A program made the translations under genes and the position numbers. From Coriobacteriales bacterium OH1046 (GTDB taxonomy: Bacteria > Actinomycetota > Coriobacteriia > Coriobacteriales > Atopobiaceae), in assembly GCA_004010535.1 (NCBI GenBank), contig RQYE01000004.1:62001-126000 (forward strand): a DNA stretch of 64,000 nucleotides. The letters are read 5' to 3'. A model generated the notes under the pieces. That model was not told the DNA's origin and ran no database searches. It saw only the letters and a program-made list of their open reading frames with translations. Each line of letters begins with the position of its first letter. Position 1 is the first letter of the stretch. Below, one piece after another: positions 25,477 to 32,830 of the stretch.

Positions 25477-26325
25477 TCACGCTTGTGCGCGGATAAACTC
25501 CTCGATGATGCGGTTCACCTCGTCGGGCTTGTCGGTATTCGCGTTGTGGCCCGCGCCCTCGATCCAGACAAGTTCGAGACCCTCCCCTGCAGACCATCTC
25601 CGATTGAAGGACTTGACATCGCCCGCATGGTCCTTCTCGCCGCAGATAAGGACAGCCGGGCAGTCGATATCATAGGAGCGTTCCGCCTCGATGGCGTCGG
25701 CGAGCAGCTTATAGCCGAAAGCAGCCAGATCGCAGTATTCGCGCTTGTCGTATCCGTCCATGAAGGAACGCATGAGCTCACGGCCGTATGCGGTCTCGGC
25801 AGTACCTGCGGCACCCCACGCCTTGAGCAGCTTCCAGGGGATAGCCTGATACATGCCCTTGGTGTGCCTGAGGGCGACAAGCTCCCATGTTGGATAATAG
25901 CTGCGCTTGAGCGGTGCGGAATCTATCGAGACGAACCCGCCGGCCTTGCCCGGGAACAAATCGATGAAAGCCTGTGCGACGTATCCTCCCATTGACTGCC
26001 CCACGAGGATGGGGCGCATAACACCCTCCACCTCGAGAATGCTATGAAGCCAGAGCGCCATATCATCCATAGCGAAGTCGAGCCTGAACGGGCGCGACCC
26101 ACCGTGTGCGGGCGGGTCCCACACAAGGCAGTTCGCACGGCCGCAGAAGTGCTCGAGTTGGCATTCGAAGAGGCGGTGGTCGGCCGTGAGGCCGGGCAGG
26201 AAGACAAGCCACGGACACCCGGAGCGCACCGTCCCGCCCACCCAGTAGACGATGGTGCCGCCCGGCGTGTCGAACGTGCGGCGCCGCATGCCGGGTACGG
26301 ATCCGTCGAGGTTTTCGGCAGTCAT
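25477..26325 (-). CDS. Alpha/beta-fold hydrolase
   Basis: A 282-residue hydrolase. The oxyanion-side LPGLTADHRLF, the WDPPAHGGSRP loop, the nucleophile elbow VGQSMGGYVA (Ser), the acid in GEKDHAGD and the His in GAGHNANTD give a complete catalytic triad. These enzymes hydrolyse esters or related bonds; the substrate is unknown. A strong GGGAGGAA precedes the ATG. It has no partner in an operon. Confidence 0.85.
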   Translation of the reverse strand: MTAENLDGSVPGMRRRTFDTPGGTIVYWVGGTVRSGCPWLVFLPGLTADHRLFECQLEHFCGRANCLVWDPPAHGGSRPFRLDFAMDDMALWLHSILEVEGVMRPILVGQSMGGYVAQAFIDLFPGKAGGFVSIDSAPLKRSYYPTWELVALRHTKGMYQAIPWKLLKAWGAAGTAETAYGRELMRSFMDGYDKREYCDLAAFGYKLLADAIEAERSYDIDCPAVLICGEKDHAGDVKSFNRRWSAGEGLELVWIEGAGHNANTDKPDEVNRIIEEFIRAQA

Positions 26326-26515
26326 GGTTCCTCCCTAGTTGGAATCCGTGAGCTTAGCCGTTGGCGCCCTTCATTGCAAAAGACGGGCTTACCCACATTC
26401 TACGCCCGCTTCATCTGAAGCTACTTCATGCAGGGCAATGCAAGGGCGGGATAATGAGGGACCGTCTGCCAGCCGATGCCTGCTACAATGCGGTTGCTGA
26501 GGAAAGGAAGCTGCC

Positions 26516-26983
26516 ATGTCGATCGAGCGGGCACGTGCATATCTGGCCGAGCGCGGTCTGGAAGACCACATCATGGAGTTCGAGCAGTCCAGCGCCACCG
26601 TCGAGCTCGCCGCCCAAGCCGTAGGTTGCGAGCCCGCATGCATTGCCAAGACCCTCTCGTTCCACGTGGGCGGACGCGTTGCCCTCATCCTCTTCGCCGG
26701 GGATGCGCGTATCGACAACCAGAAGTTCAAGCTGCGGTTCCATGTTAAAGCCAAGATGCTTCGAGCCGAGGAGGCCGAGGAACTCATCGGCTGCGGTGTA
26801 GGCGGCGTCTGCCCCTTCGGTGTGAACGCGGGCTGCGATATCTACCTCGATGATTCGCTCAAACGCTTCGATACGGTCTACCCCGCCGCCGGCAATGCGG
26901 CAAGTGCGGTCCGCCTCACGCTCGAAGAGCTCGAGCGTGCCTGCAGCCCCTGCGCATGGGTCGATGTCTCCAAACTTTCCTGA
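26516..26983 (+). CDS. YbaK/EbsC-family aminoacyl-tRNA deacylase
   Basis: A 155-residue single-domain protein of the YbaK/ProX fold: TVELAAQAVGCEPACIAKTL with the conserved Lys, VALILFAGDARIDNQKFK, and GCGVGGVCPFGVN. YbaK-type proteins remove wrongly attached amino acids from tRNA in trans (for example Cys-tRNAPro). GAGGAAAGGAAG lies before the ATG. It is likely a single-gene transcript, ending at the repeat block downstream. Confidence 0.88.
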   Translation: MSIERARAYLAERGLEDHIMEFEQSSATVELAAQAVGCEPACIAKTLSFHVGGRVALILFAGDARIDNQKFKLRFHVKAKMLRAEEAEELIGCGVGGVCPFGVNAGCDIYLDDSLKRFDTVYPAAGNAASAVRLTLEELERACSPCAWVDVSKLS

Positions 26984-26990
26984 CCCGCGG

Positions 26991-27118
26991 GGAATGCACG
27001 GAAAGGACCGTCCCTGCTGTGCATTGTGTGGCTATCGGGCCGCATGCACAGGGAGGACCGTCCCTACTGTGCATTGACGCCTTTTTGCACAGGGAGGACC
27101 ATCCCTACTGTGCATTCC
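26991..27118. repeat. Array of three 29-bp imperfect palindromes
   Basis: Units at 26995-27023, 27045-27073 and 27086-27114 share TGCACAGGGAGGACCGTCCC followed by TACTGTGCA, and each can fold on itself. The whole array is bounded by GGAATGCAC and its complement GTGCATTCC. It lies between convergent genes (YbaK, oxidoreductase gamma), as REP/BIME-like elements do. Confidence 0.75.
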
Positions 27119-27128
27119 CCGTGCTGGG

Positions 27129-27680
27129 TCAGGCGGCTGAGACGTAGCCCTTCCCCGCCTCGATGGCAGCTTTGTTGGCGTCGAAGAGATGGGCCTTCCG
27201 TGCGGGGATCACATGGCGGAGCGCCTCATCGATGGTCTCTTCTCCCACGCAGCCCGTCTCGCGCAGCACCGTGCCCAAAAGGACCATGTTGGCAAGGTCA
27301 TGCATGCCCCTATCGGCTGCCATCTGAGTTGCCGGCACGTAGAAGACGTCGACATCGGTGCGCTCTACCTTACGGGTGACGAGGGTCGAGTCGACGAAGA
27401 TCTTCCCGCCGGGCGCGACCAGCGGCTCGTACTTATCCAACGAGGGCGCGTTCATCACGACGAGCACGTTGGGATGCTGCACGATGGGCGAACCCACCGG
27501 CGTGTCGCTCAGGATGACGTTGCAGTTGGCGGTGCCGCCGCGCATCTCGGGACCGTAGGAGGGCAGCCAGCTCAGCTCGCGGCCCTCCAGAAGCCCGGCA
27601 TATGCGAGCACCTTGCCCGCGAACAGCAGGCCCTGCCCGCCGAAGCCTGCGATAACGATCTCGTGGTCGGCCATCGTCAT
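27129..27680 (-). CDS. 2-oxoacid:ferredoxin oxidoreductase, gamma subunit
   Basis: A 183-residue subunit with the gamma-domain signature ([38 protein letters not shown]). It bridges the alpha and beta subunits in 2-oxoacid:ferredoxin oxidoreductases, which interconvert a 2-oxoacid and CoA with an acyl-CoA, CO2 and reduced ferredoxin. Its start overlaps the beta stop by four bases (ATGA), so the two are coupled. It is the last gene of the operon. The separate subunits and order (Fd, alpha, beta, gamma) match VOR/KOR enzymes, not the single-chain pyruvate enzyme. Confidence 0.92.
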   Translation of the reverse strand: MTMADHEIVIAGFGGQGLLFAGKVLAYAGLLEGRELSWLPSYGPEMRGGTANCNVILSDTPVGSPIVQHPNVLVVMNAPSLDKYEPLVAPGGKIFVDSTLVTRKVERTDVDVFYVPATQMAADRGMHDLANMVLLGTVLRETGCVGEETIDEALRHVIPARKAHLFDANKAAIEAGKGYVSAA

Positions 27681-28414
27681 GCCTCCTTATCGCGATACAC
27701 ACCGAGCGGGTACTCCGGGATCATGGCCTCGTCGATCCACTCGAGCGCCTTCTGCGGCGTCATGCCCCAGTTGGTGGGGCAGGTCGAGAGGACCTCGACG
27801 AGCGAGAAGCCCTTGCCCTCGACTTGGTTCTGGAAGGCCTTCTTGATGGCCCGCTTGGCAATGCGCACGTTCTTGACGTTGTTGACCGTGACGCGCTCCA
27901 GATAGGCGGGCGCATCGAGCGTGGCGAGCAGCTCGCAGACCTTGATGGGGTAGCCTTGGCTTGCAGGATCGCGTCCATACGGCGAGGTCTGGGTGACCTG
28001 TCCGATAAGCGACGTGGGGGCCATCTGCCCACCGGTCATGCCGTAGATGGCGTTGTTGATGAAGATCACGGTGATGTTCTCGCCGCGGGCAGCGGTGCTC
28101 ACCGTCTCGCACAGGCCGATGGAAGCCAAGTCGCCGTCGCCCTGATAGGTGAACACCACGCTCTCGGGCAGGGCGCGCTTCACGCCCGTGGCCACTGCAG
28201 GAGCCCTGCCATGGGAGGCCTCGATCATGTCGCAGGCGAAATAGTTGTAGGCAAGCACGCTGCAGCCGACCGGGGCGATGCCGATGGTCTTGCCCTCGAC
28301 GCCCAGCTCATCGATGGCCTCGGCCACCAGACGGTGGATGATGCCATGCGTGCAGCCGGGACAGTAATGGAACGGCACATCCGCCAGCGCCTTGGGCTTC
28401 TCGAAGACGATCAT
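27677..28414 (-). CDS. 2-oxoacid:ferredoxin oxidoreductase, beta subunit (thiamine-diphosphate binding)
   Basis: A 245-residue subunit with [10 protein letters not shown] at the N-terminus (the Cys pair that helps hold the 4Fe-4S cluster in this class) and the thiamine-diphosphate motif GDGDLASIG...NNAIYG. The loop GGQMAPTSL contributes to the active site. Three bases separate it from the alpha gene. With the VOR-like gene order, branched-chain 2-oxoacids or 2-oxoglutarate are the likely substrates. Sequence alone does not settle which. Confidence 0.92.
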   Translation of the reverse strand: MIVFEKPKALADVPFHYCPGCTHGIIHRLVAEAIDELGVEGKTIGIAPVGCSVLAYNYFACDMIEASHGRAPAVATGVKRALPESVVFTYQGDGDLASIGLCETVSTAARGENITVIFINNAIYGMTGGQMAPTSLIGQVTQTSPYGRDPASQGYPIKVCELLATLDAPAYLERVTVNNVKNVRIAKRAIKKAFQNQVEGKGFSLVEVLSTCPTNWGMTPQKALEWIDEAMIPEYPLGVYRDKEA

Positions 28415-28416
28415 GC

Positions 28417-29481
28417 CTATCGCCCCCCTTCCGCAAGCGCGCGGATATGATCGAGCACCTCATCGGACGTGGGGATCATGCCGCCCACGCGATAGCACAG
28501 ATCGACCGGCTTCCTGCAGCGGATGGCAAGCTCCAGGTCGTCCTTCATCTGGCCCATGTTCAGCTCCACGCAAAGGAACGAATCGACCTTGTCTGCGGCT
28601 GCGAGCAGCGGCTCCGCAGGGAACGGCCACAGGGTGATGGGCCTGATCATACCCACCTTGATGCCTTCCGCGCGGGCGGCCACGATGGCATTGCGCGAGA
28701 TGCGGGCGGTGATGCCGTAGGATACGATGCAGATCTCCGCATCCTCCATCCGGTACTCCTCCCACGCGCACTCGTTCTTCTCGATCTCGGCGTAGCGCTC
28801 GAAGCGCTCGACGTTCTTCTCCTCGAGCCGCTCGGGAGAAAGCTCGAGGGAGTTGATGATGTTGTGGGGGCGCTTCATCCCGGTGCCCACGGCAGCCCAC
28901 GGGTTGTCGGTGCCGAAGGCCTCATGCTCCTCGGGAAGCTCCACGGGCTCCATCATCTGGCCCATGGTGCCATCGGCCAGAAGCATGGCGGGCATGCGGT
29001 ACTTCCATGCAAGATGCAGGGCGCGGCCGGTGAGATCGGCCATCTCCTGCACGGAGGCGGGAGCGAAGACCAGCACGTGGAAATCGCCATGGCCGGGGCC
29101 GCGGGTAGCGAGGAAGTAATCGGACTGGGAGGGCTGGATACCGCCCAGACCGGGACCTCCGCGCTGGACATCCACGATGAGCGCGGGGAGGTCGGCGCCG
29201 GCAAGATACGAGATGCCCTCGCATTTGAGGGAGATGCCGGGACTCGAAGAGGAGGTCATGGAGGGCTTGCCGGTGGAGGCCACGCCATAGACCATGTTGA
29301 TGGCCGCGATCTCGCTCTCGGCTTGCAGGAAGGTGCCGCCTATCTTGGGCATCTTCTTGGCCATGTATGCGGCGACCTCGGTCTGCGGGGTGATGGGATA
29401 TCCGAAGTAATGCCTGCAGCCTGCGAGGATGGCGGCTTCGGCGATCGCCTCGTTTCCCTTCATCAGCACTTTCTCTTTCAT
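28417..29481 (-). CDS. 2-oxoacid:ferredoxin oxidoreductase, alpha subunit (VorB/KorA type)
   Basis: A 354-residue alpha subunit joining the pyrimidine-binding domain ([33 protein letters not shown]) and the domain II part ([13 protein letters not shown]...RPITLWPFP). [17 protein letters not shown] is a typical VOR/KOR block. The start is set at [10 protein letters not shown] because GGAGGTG sits 6 bases upstream; three codons more are open. The protein is annotated as 3-methyl-2-oxobutanoate dehydrogenase subunit in related genomes. Confidence 0.92.
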   Translation of the reverse strand: MKEKVLMKGNEAIAEAAILAGCRHYFGYPITPQTEVAAYMAKKMPKIGGTFLQAESEIAAINMVYGVASTGKPSMTSSSSPGISLKCEGISYLAGADLPALIVDVQRGGPGLGGIQPSQSDYFLATRGPGHGDFHVLVFAPASVQEMADLTGRALHLAWKYRMPAMLLADGTMGQMMEPVELPEEHEAFGTDNPWAAVGTGMKRPHNIINSLELSPERLEEKNVERFERYAEIEKNECAWEEYRMEDAEICIVSYGITARISRNAIVAARAEGIKVGMIRPITLWPFPAEPLLAAADKVDSFLCVELNMGQMKDDLELAIRCRKPVDLCYRVGGMIPTSDEVLDHIRALAEGGR

Positions 29482-29493
29482 GTTCCCCACCTC

Positions 29494-29700
29494 CTAGCGT
29501 TCCACGGTGATGACGCAGTCGGGGCACATGGTTGCGCACGCAGCGCAGCCGATGCACTCCTCGGGCTTCATCAGCTTGACGGGAGCGTAGCCTTTCTGGT
29601 TCAGATGCGTGTTGGAGAGCTCGAGGATGTGCTTGGGACACGCGGCCACGCACAGGCCGCAACCTTTGCACAGCTCCTCCTTAAAGGTTAATCTCGCCAT
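29494..29700 (-). CDS. 2x[4Fe-4S] ferredoxin (delta) subunit
   Basis: A 68-residue bacterial-type ferredoxin with two clusters (CKGCGLCVAACP and CIGCAACATMCP). In VOR/KOR enzymes this delta subunit carries electrons from the thiamine centre to soluble ferredoxin. Its start (29700) lies inside the preceding NTPase gene by 20 bases with GGAAGGGA upstream, so it is translated from within the same message. Confidence 0.93.
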   Translation of the reverse strand: MARLTFKEELCKGCGLCVAACPKHILELSNTHLNQKGYAPVKLMKPEECIGCAACATMCPDCVITVER

Positions 29701-30382
29701 AATGCATCCCTTCCTTCTCCATATAGTAGAGTCCGAGAATCGATAGGGGGAAAAGCGCATCGATGCTGCCCTGCAATGCGGGGGCGAGGCGCTTCTCCAC
29801 GGAGGTCATCTTGATCGGCAGACCGGTGCGGCTGGAAAGCTCATCGGCGTAGGCACGGCTCGCGAGCACATCCTCGGGCGTGGTCGCCGCGCCAAGATTC
29901 GTGTTGTTCACGATGCCCGTGAAGGGCAGGACGCAGGCGCGCTCGATCTCCTGGAATACGGAAAGCGTGTCCTCCACCGTGCGCGTCAGCGGTCGTGCGC
30001 CGTTAACCACGAAGAGCATCTCGTAGTCGTTCTCCGCGCGGATGGCGGGCACATAGCGACCCAAGGCCAGAGCACCGCGATCATCACCGCCCACATCGAG
30101 CACGCCGTAGCATGCGCGCCCCTCCACGAGGGCGTAGATCTCCTTGGGCATCGCGGGCACATCGAGGTTGCTGTTAGCATATGCGGAGGAGATCAGGGAG
30201 ATGCCGTGCTCAGCGAGCTCATCCTCGGCATCCTTGGTGCGGAAATAGGGGTTGACGATGTCGAGATCGGCAACCGTCACGGGAAGCCCCTGATCACGAA
30301 GCCAATATGCCCAGTTCAGCGCAAGATTGGTCTTGCCGCTGCCGTAGTGTCCCGCAAAGAGTGTCAGCCGACGGTAGTCCAT
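29681..30382 (-). CDS. ParA/MinD-like P-loop NTPase of the oxidoreductase operon
   Basis: A 233-residue P-loop protein. FAGHYGSGKTNLALNWA is a deviant Walker A (GHYGSGKT), DLDIVNPYFR is the switch/Walker A' Asp, GVLDVGGDDRGALALG is the Walker B region and FVVNGARPLTR the specificity part. It resembles Mrp/MinD ATPases and cobyrinate-synthase-like proteins that often sit beside VOR/KOR genes. It could handle Fe-S delivery or partner assembly; no function is established. It overlaps the ferredoxin start and follows the ligase by six bases. Confidence 0.8.
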   Translation of the reverse strand: MDYRRLTLFAGHYGSGKTNLALNWAYWLRDQGLPVTVADLDIVNPYFRTKDAEDELAEHGISLISSAYANSNLDVPAMPKEIYALVEGRACYGVLDVGGDDRGALALGRYVPAIRAENDYEMLFVVNGARPLTRTVEDTLSVFQEIERACVLPFTGIVNNTNLGAATTPEDVLASRAYADELSSRTGLPIKMTSVEKRLAPALQGSIDALFPLSILGLYYMEKEGMHYGEINL

Positions 30383-30388
30383 GGTCGC

Positions 30389-32668
30389 CTACAGCTGGTT
30401 GCGGATGATCTTGCCGCTGATGGTCTTGGGCAGCTCATCGCGGAACACGACGATGCGCGGATACTTGTAGGGAGCCGTATGGATCTTGACGTACTCCTGG
30501 ATCTCCTTCCTCAGGGCATCGGTTCCCTCCACGCCTTCCACGAGCACGATGCTGGCTTTGACAACCTGGCCGCGCATCTCATCGGGAGCAGCGGAGACGC
30601 CGCATTCGAGCACGTACGGGAGCTCCATGATGACGTTCTCGATCTCGAAGGGCCCGATGCGATAGCCGGAGGACTTGATGACGTCGTCTGCGCGGCCCAC
30701 GAACCAGAAGAAACCGTCCTCGTCGCGCCAAGCAACATCGCCGGTGTGGTAGTAGCCGTCATGCCACACGACACGGGTCTTATCCTCGTCCCGGTAGTAT
30801 CCTAGGAACAGGCCGCGCGGGCTCAGGCCGTTCCCATCCGCTTTGATGGCGATCTCTCCGTTGACGCCATCCTCGACGCTGTTGCCATCGGCATCGAGGA
30901 TATCCACCTCGTAGCCCGGGGTGGGCTTGCCCATGGAACCGGGCTTGATGGGTTGGCCGCCCAGGTTGGCGATGGTCAGCGTGGTCTCCGTCTGGCCGAA
31001 GCCCTCGGCAACGCGCAGGCCCGTGGCCTTCTCGAACTGATGGAACACCTCCGGGTTCAACGCCTCGCCTGCCGTGGTGGCATGGCGGATGCTGCTGAGG
31101 TCGAATCTGCCGAGATCCTGTTTGATGAGCATACGGTATATCGTGGGGGGCGCGCAGAAGGTCGTGATGTTGTACTTCTTGAACAGGGGCAGGATCTTCT
31201 CGGCGCTGAAGCGGTCGAAGTCGTAGACGAAGACCGCGCCCTCGCAGAGCCACTGCCCGTAGAGCTTGCCCCAGAGCGCCTTGCCCCAACCCGTCTCGGA
31301 GATGGTGAAGTGCAGGCCATCGCTCTCGACCAGATGCCAGTATTTCGCGGTGACGTAATGGCCCAGAGCGTATTTGTAGCTGTGCAGCGCGATCTTGGGA
31401 TAGCCGGTGGTGCCGGAGGTGAAGAACATCAGCATGGGGTCGTCGCCGCAGGGAGAATCGGCCTTGCGACGGTAGCGTCTCGTAAAGAGGCTGTACTCGG
31501 CATCGAAATCATGCCAGCCGGGGCGGCTGCCGCCCACCATGATCCTGGTGAGATGCACCTTTGCACCGCTCTCCCCCAACTCCGCCTGATGGGCGGTATC
31601 GTCGTCGGCGGTGCAGATGATCGCACTCACGCCCGCCGCCTTGAAACGGTAGGCGAAATCGTGCTCGAGGAGCTGGGCCGTGGCGGGGATGGCGATGGCG
31701 CCGATCTTATGCAGGCCGAGGACGGCGAACCAGAACTGATAATGGCGCTTGAGCACCAGCATCACGCGATCCCCCCGGCGGATGCCGAGCGAGGTGAAGT
31801 AGTTGGCAGCCTGGGACGAGGCGTCTTTGATGTCCTTGAAGGTGAAGCGGCGCTCGGTCATATCATCGGCCACATGGATCATGGCCAGCTTCTCCGGGCG
31901 TTTCCGCCCGAGCTCGTCAACGATATCGAACGCGAAGTTGAAGCTGTCGTCGTTGACGAAGGAGAGGGATGTGAGCGTATGGTTCCCGTCTTCTTCGACC
32001 TGGATGAACTTGCGGGCGAGAAGGGGCTCCGGCGCACTGCCCTGAACTGCGGAAGTGAGGATGCCGGGTTTCTGCGCGCTCTCATCCGCCGCCATGATCA
32101 TGGCGAGGAACACGCAGCTCCTGCCATCGATGGCGATCATGCCATGCGGGGTGGAGCTGTCGTAGAAGATGCTATCGCCCTCGTGCAGGATCTCGGTATG
32201 GTTGCCCACCCGGATCTTCATGGCACCGCTGATCACCAGGTCGAATTCCTGACCGCCATGGGTGGTGGTATGGATGGGCTGGTCTTGGAGCGCCTCGGAA
32301 TAGGTGTAGGTGACCCAGTAGGGCGTGGCGATCTTGTTGCGGAAGAGCGCGGCCATATTCTGGATCATGATGCCGTCCTCGCGGGCGGTGACGAGGCCGT
32401 TGTCCTTGCGGGTGATGGTATAGCTTGAGAGCCGGGGGCTGTGGCCTTCCAGGAGCTGGATCAGCTCGACTCCCAAAACGCGGGCGCACTTGTGCAGGAA
32501 GGTGAAAGGGAGGTCGATCGCCCCCTTCTCGTATTCCAGATACTGATCCCCCGTGATGCCGGTGAGCCGGGCCATCTCCTCCACGGAGTAGCCCATGATC
32601 TCCCTCAGCTCGCGGATGCGGAGCGCCACATCCATGAGCTGGTTGGAAGACGTCGTTTGAACCTGCAT
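30389..32668 (-). CDS. XRE regulator-cupin-acyl-CoA synthetase fusion
   Basis: A 759-residue three-part protein. Residues ~10-75 are an XRE helix-turn-helix (IRELREIMGYSVEEMARLTG). Residues ~115-190 are a cupin (THGGQEFDLVISGAMKIRVG, LHEGDSIFYDSSTPHG) of the kind fused to XRE regulators. From ~225 to the end is an AMP-forming acyl-CoA synthetase (MLMFFTSGTTGYPK, GFGQTETT, YYHTGDVAWRD, PKTISGKIIR) close to the medium-chain/aromatic class. So one chain carries a DNA-binding sensor and a CoA ligase. The start MQVQTT has AAGGAGAGGG directly upstream. It starts 162 bases after the previous ligase gene. Confidence 0.9.
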   Translation of the reverse strand: MQVQTTSSNQLMDVALRIRELREIMGYSVEEMARLTGITGDQYLEYEKGAIDLPFTFLHKCARVLGVELIQLLEGHSPRLSSYTITRKDNGLVTAREDGIMIQNMAALFRNKIATPYWVTYTYSEALQDQPIHTTTHGGQEFDLVISGAMKIRVGNHTEILHEGDSIFYDSSTPHGMIAIDGRSCVFLAMIMAADESAQKPGILTSAVQGSAPEPLLARKFIQVEEDGNHTLTSLSFVNDDSFNFAFDIVDELGRKRPEKLAMIHVADDMTERRFTFKDIKDASSQAANYFTSLGIRRGDRVMLVLKRHYQFWFAVLGLHKIGAIAIPATAQLLEHDFAYRFKAAGVSAIICTADDDTAHQAELGESGAKVHLTRIMVGGSRPGWHDFDAEYSLFTRRYRRKADSPCGDDPMLMFFTSGTTGYPKIALHSYKYALGHYVTAKYWHLVESDGLHFTISETGWGKALWGKLYGQWLCEGAVFVYDFDRFSAEKILPLFKKYNITTFCAPPTIYRMLIKQDLGRFDLSSIRHATTAGEALNPEVFHQFEKATGLRVAEGFGQTETTLTIANLGGQPIKPGSMGKPTPGYEVDILDADGNSVEDGVNGEIAIKADGNGLSPRGLFLGYYRDEDKTRVVWHDGYYHTGDVAWRDEDGFFWFVGRADDVIKSSGYRIGPFEIENVIMELPYVLECGVSAAPDEMRGQVVKASIVLVEGVEGTDALRKEIQEYVKIHTAPYKYPRIVVFRDELPKTISGKIIRNQL

Positions 32669-32830
32669 TCCCTCTCCTTCTATCGAACCCGTCTGGAGCC
32701 GGTAGGCTGCGGACGGGAACGCTCGCATGCGGCGCATCTGCCGAGACGGCATGAACCTCTAGATTATCAGCTCAAGCCCGCCGATGCGGCGGGAAGATCC
32801 GTGCAACGCGCAGCACATGAAACGAACTTC

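Noticed and set aside
26991-27118. Possible CRISPR array
   Set aside because: Units are self-complementary, spacers are short and unequal (12-21 bases), and there are no cas genes; it fits a REP-like array.
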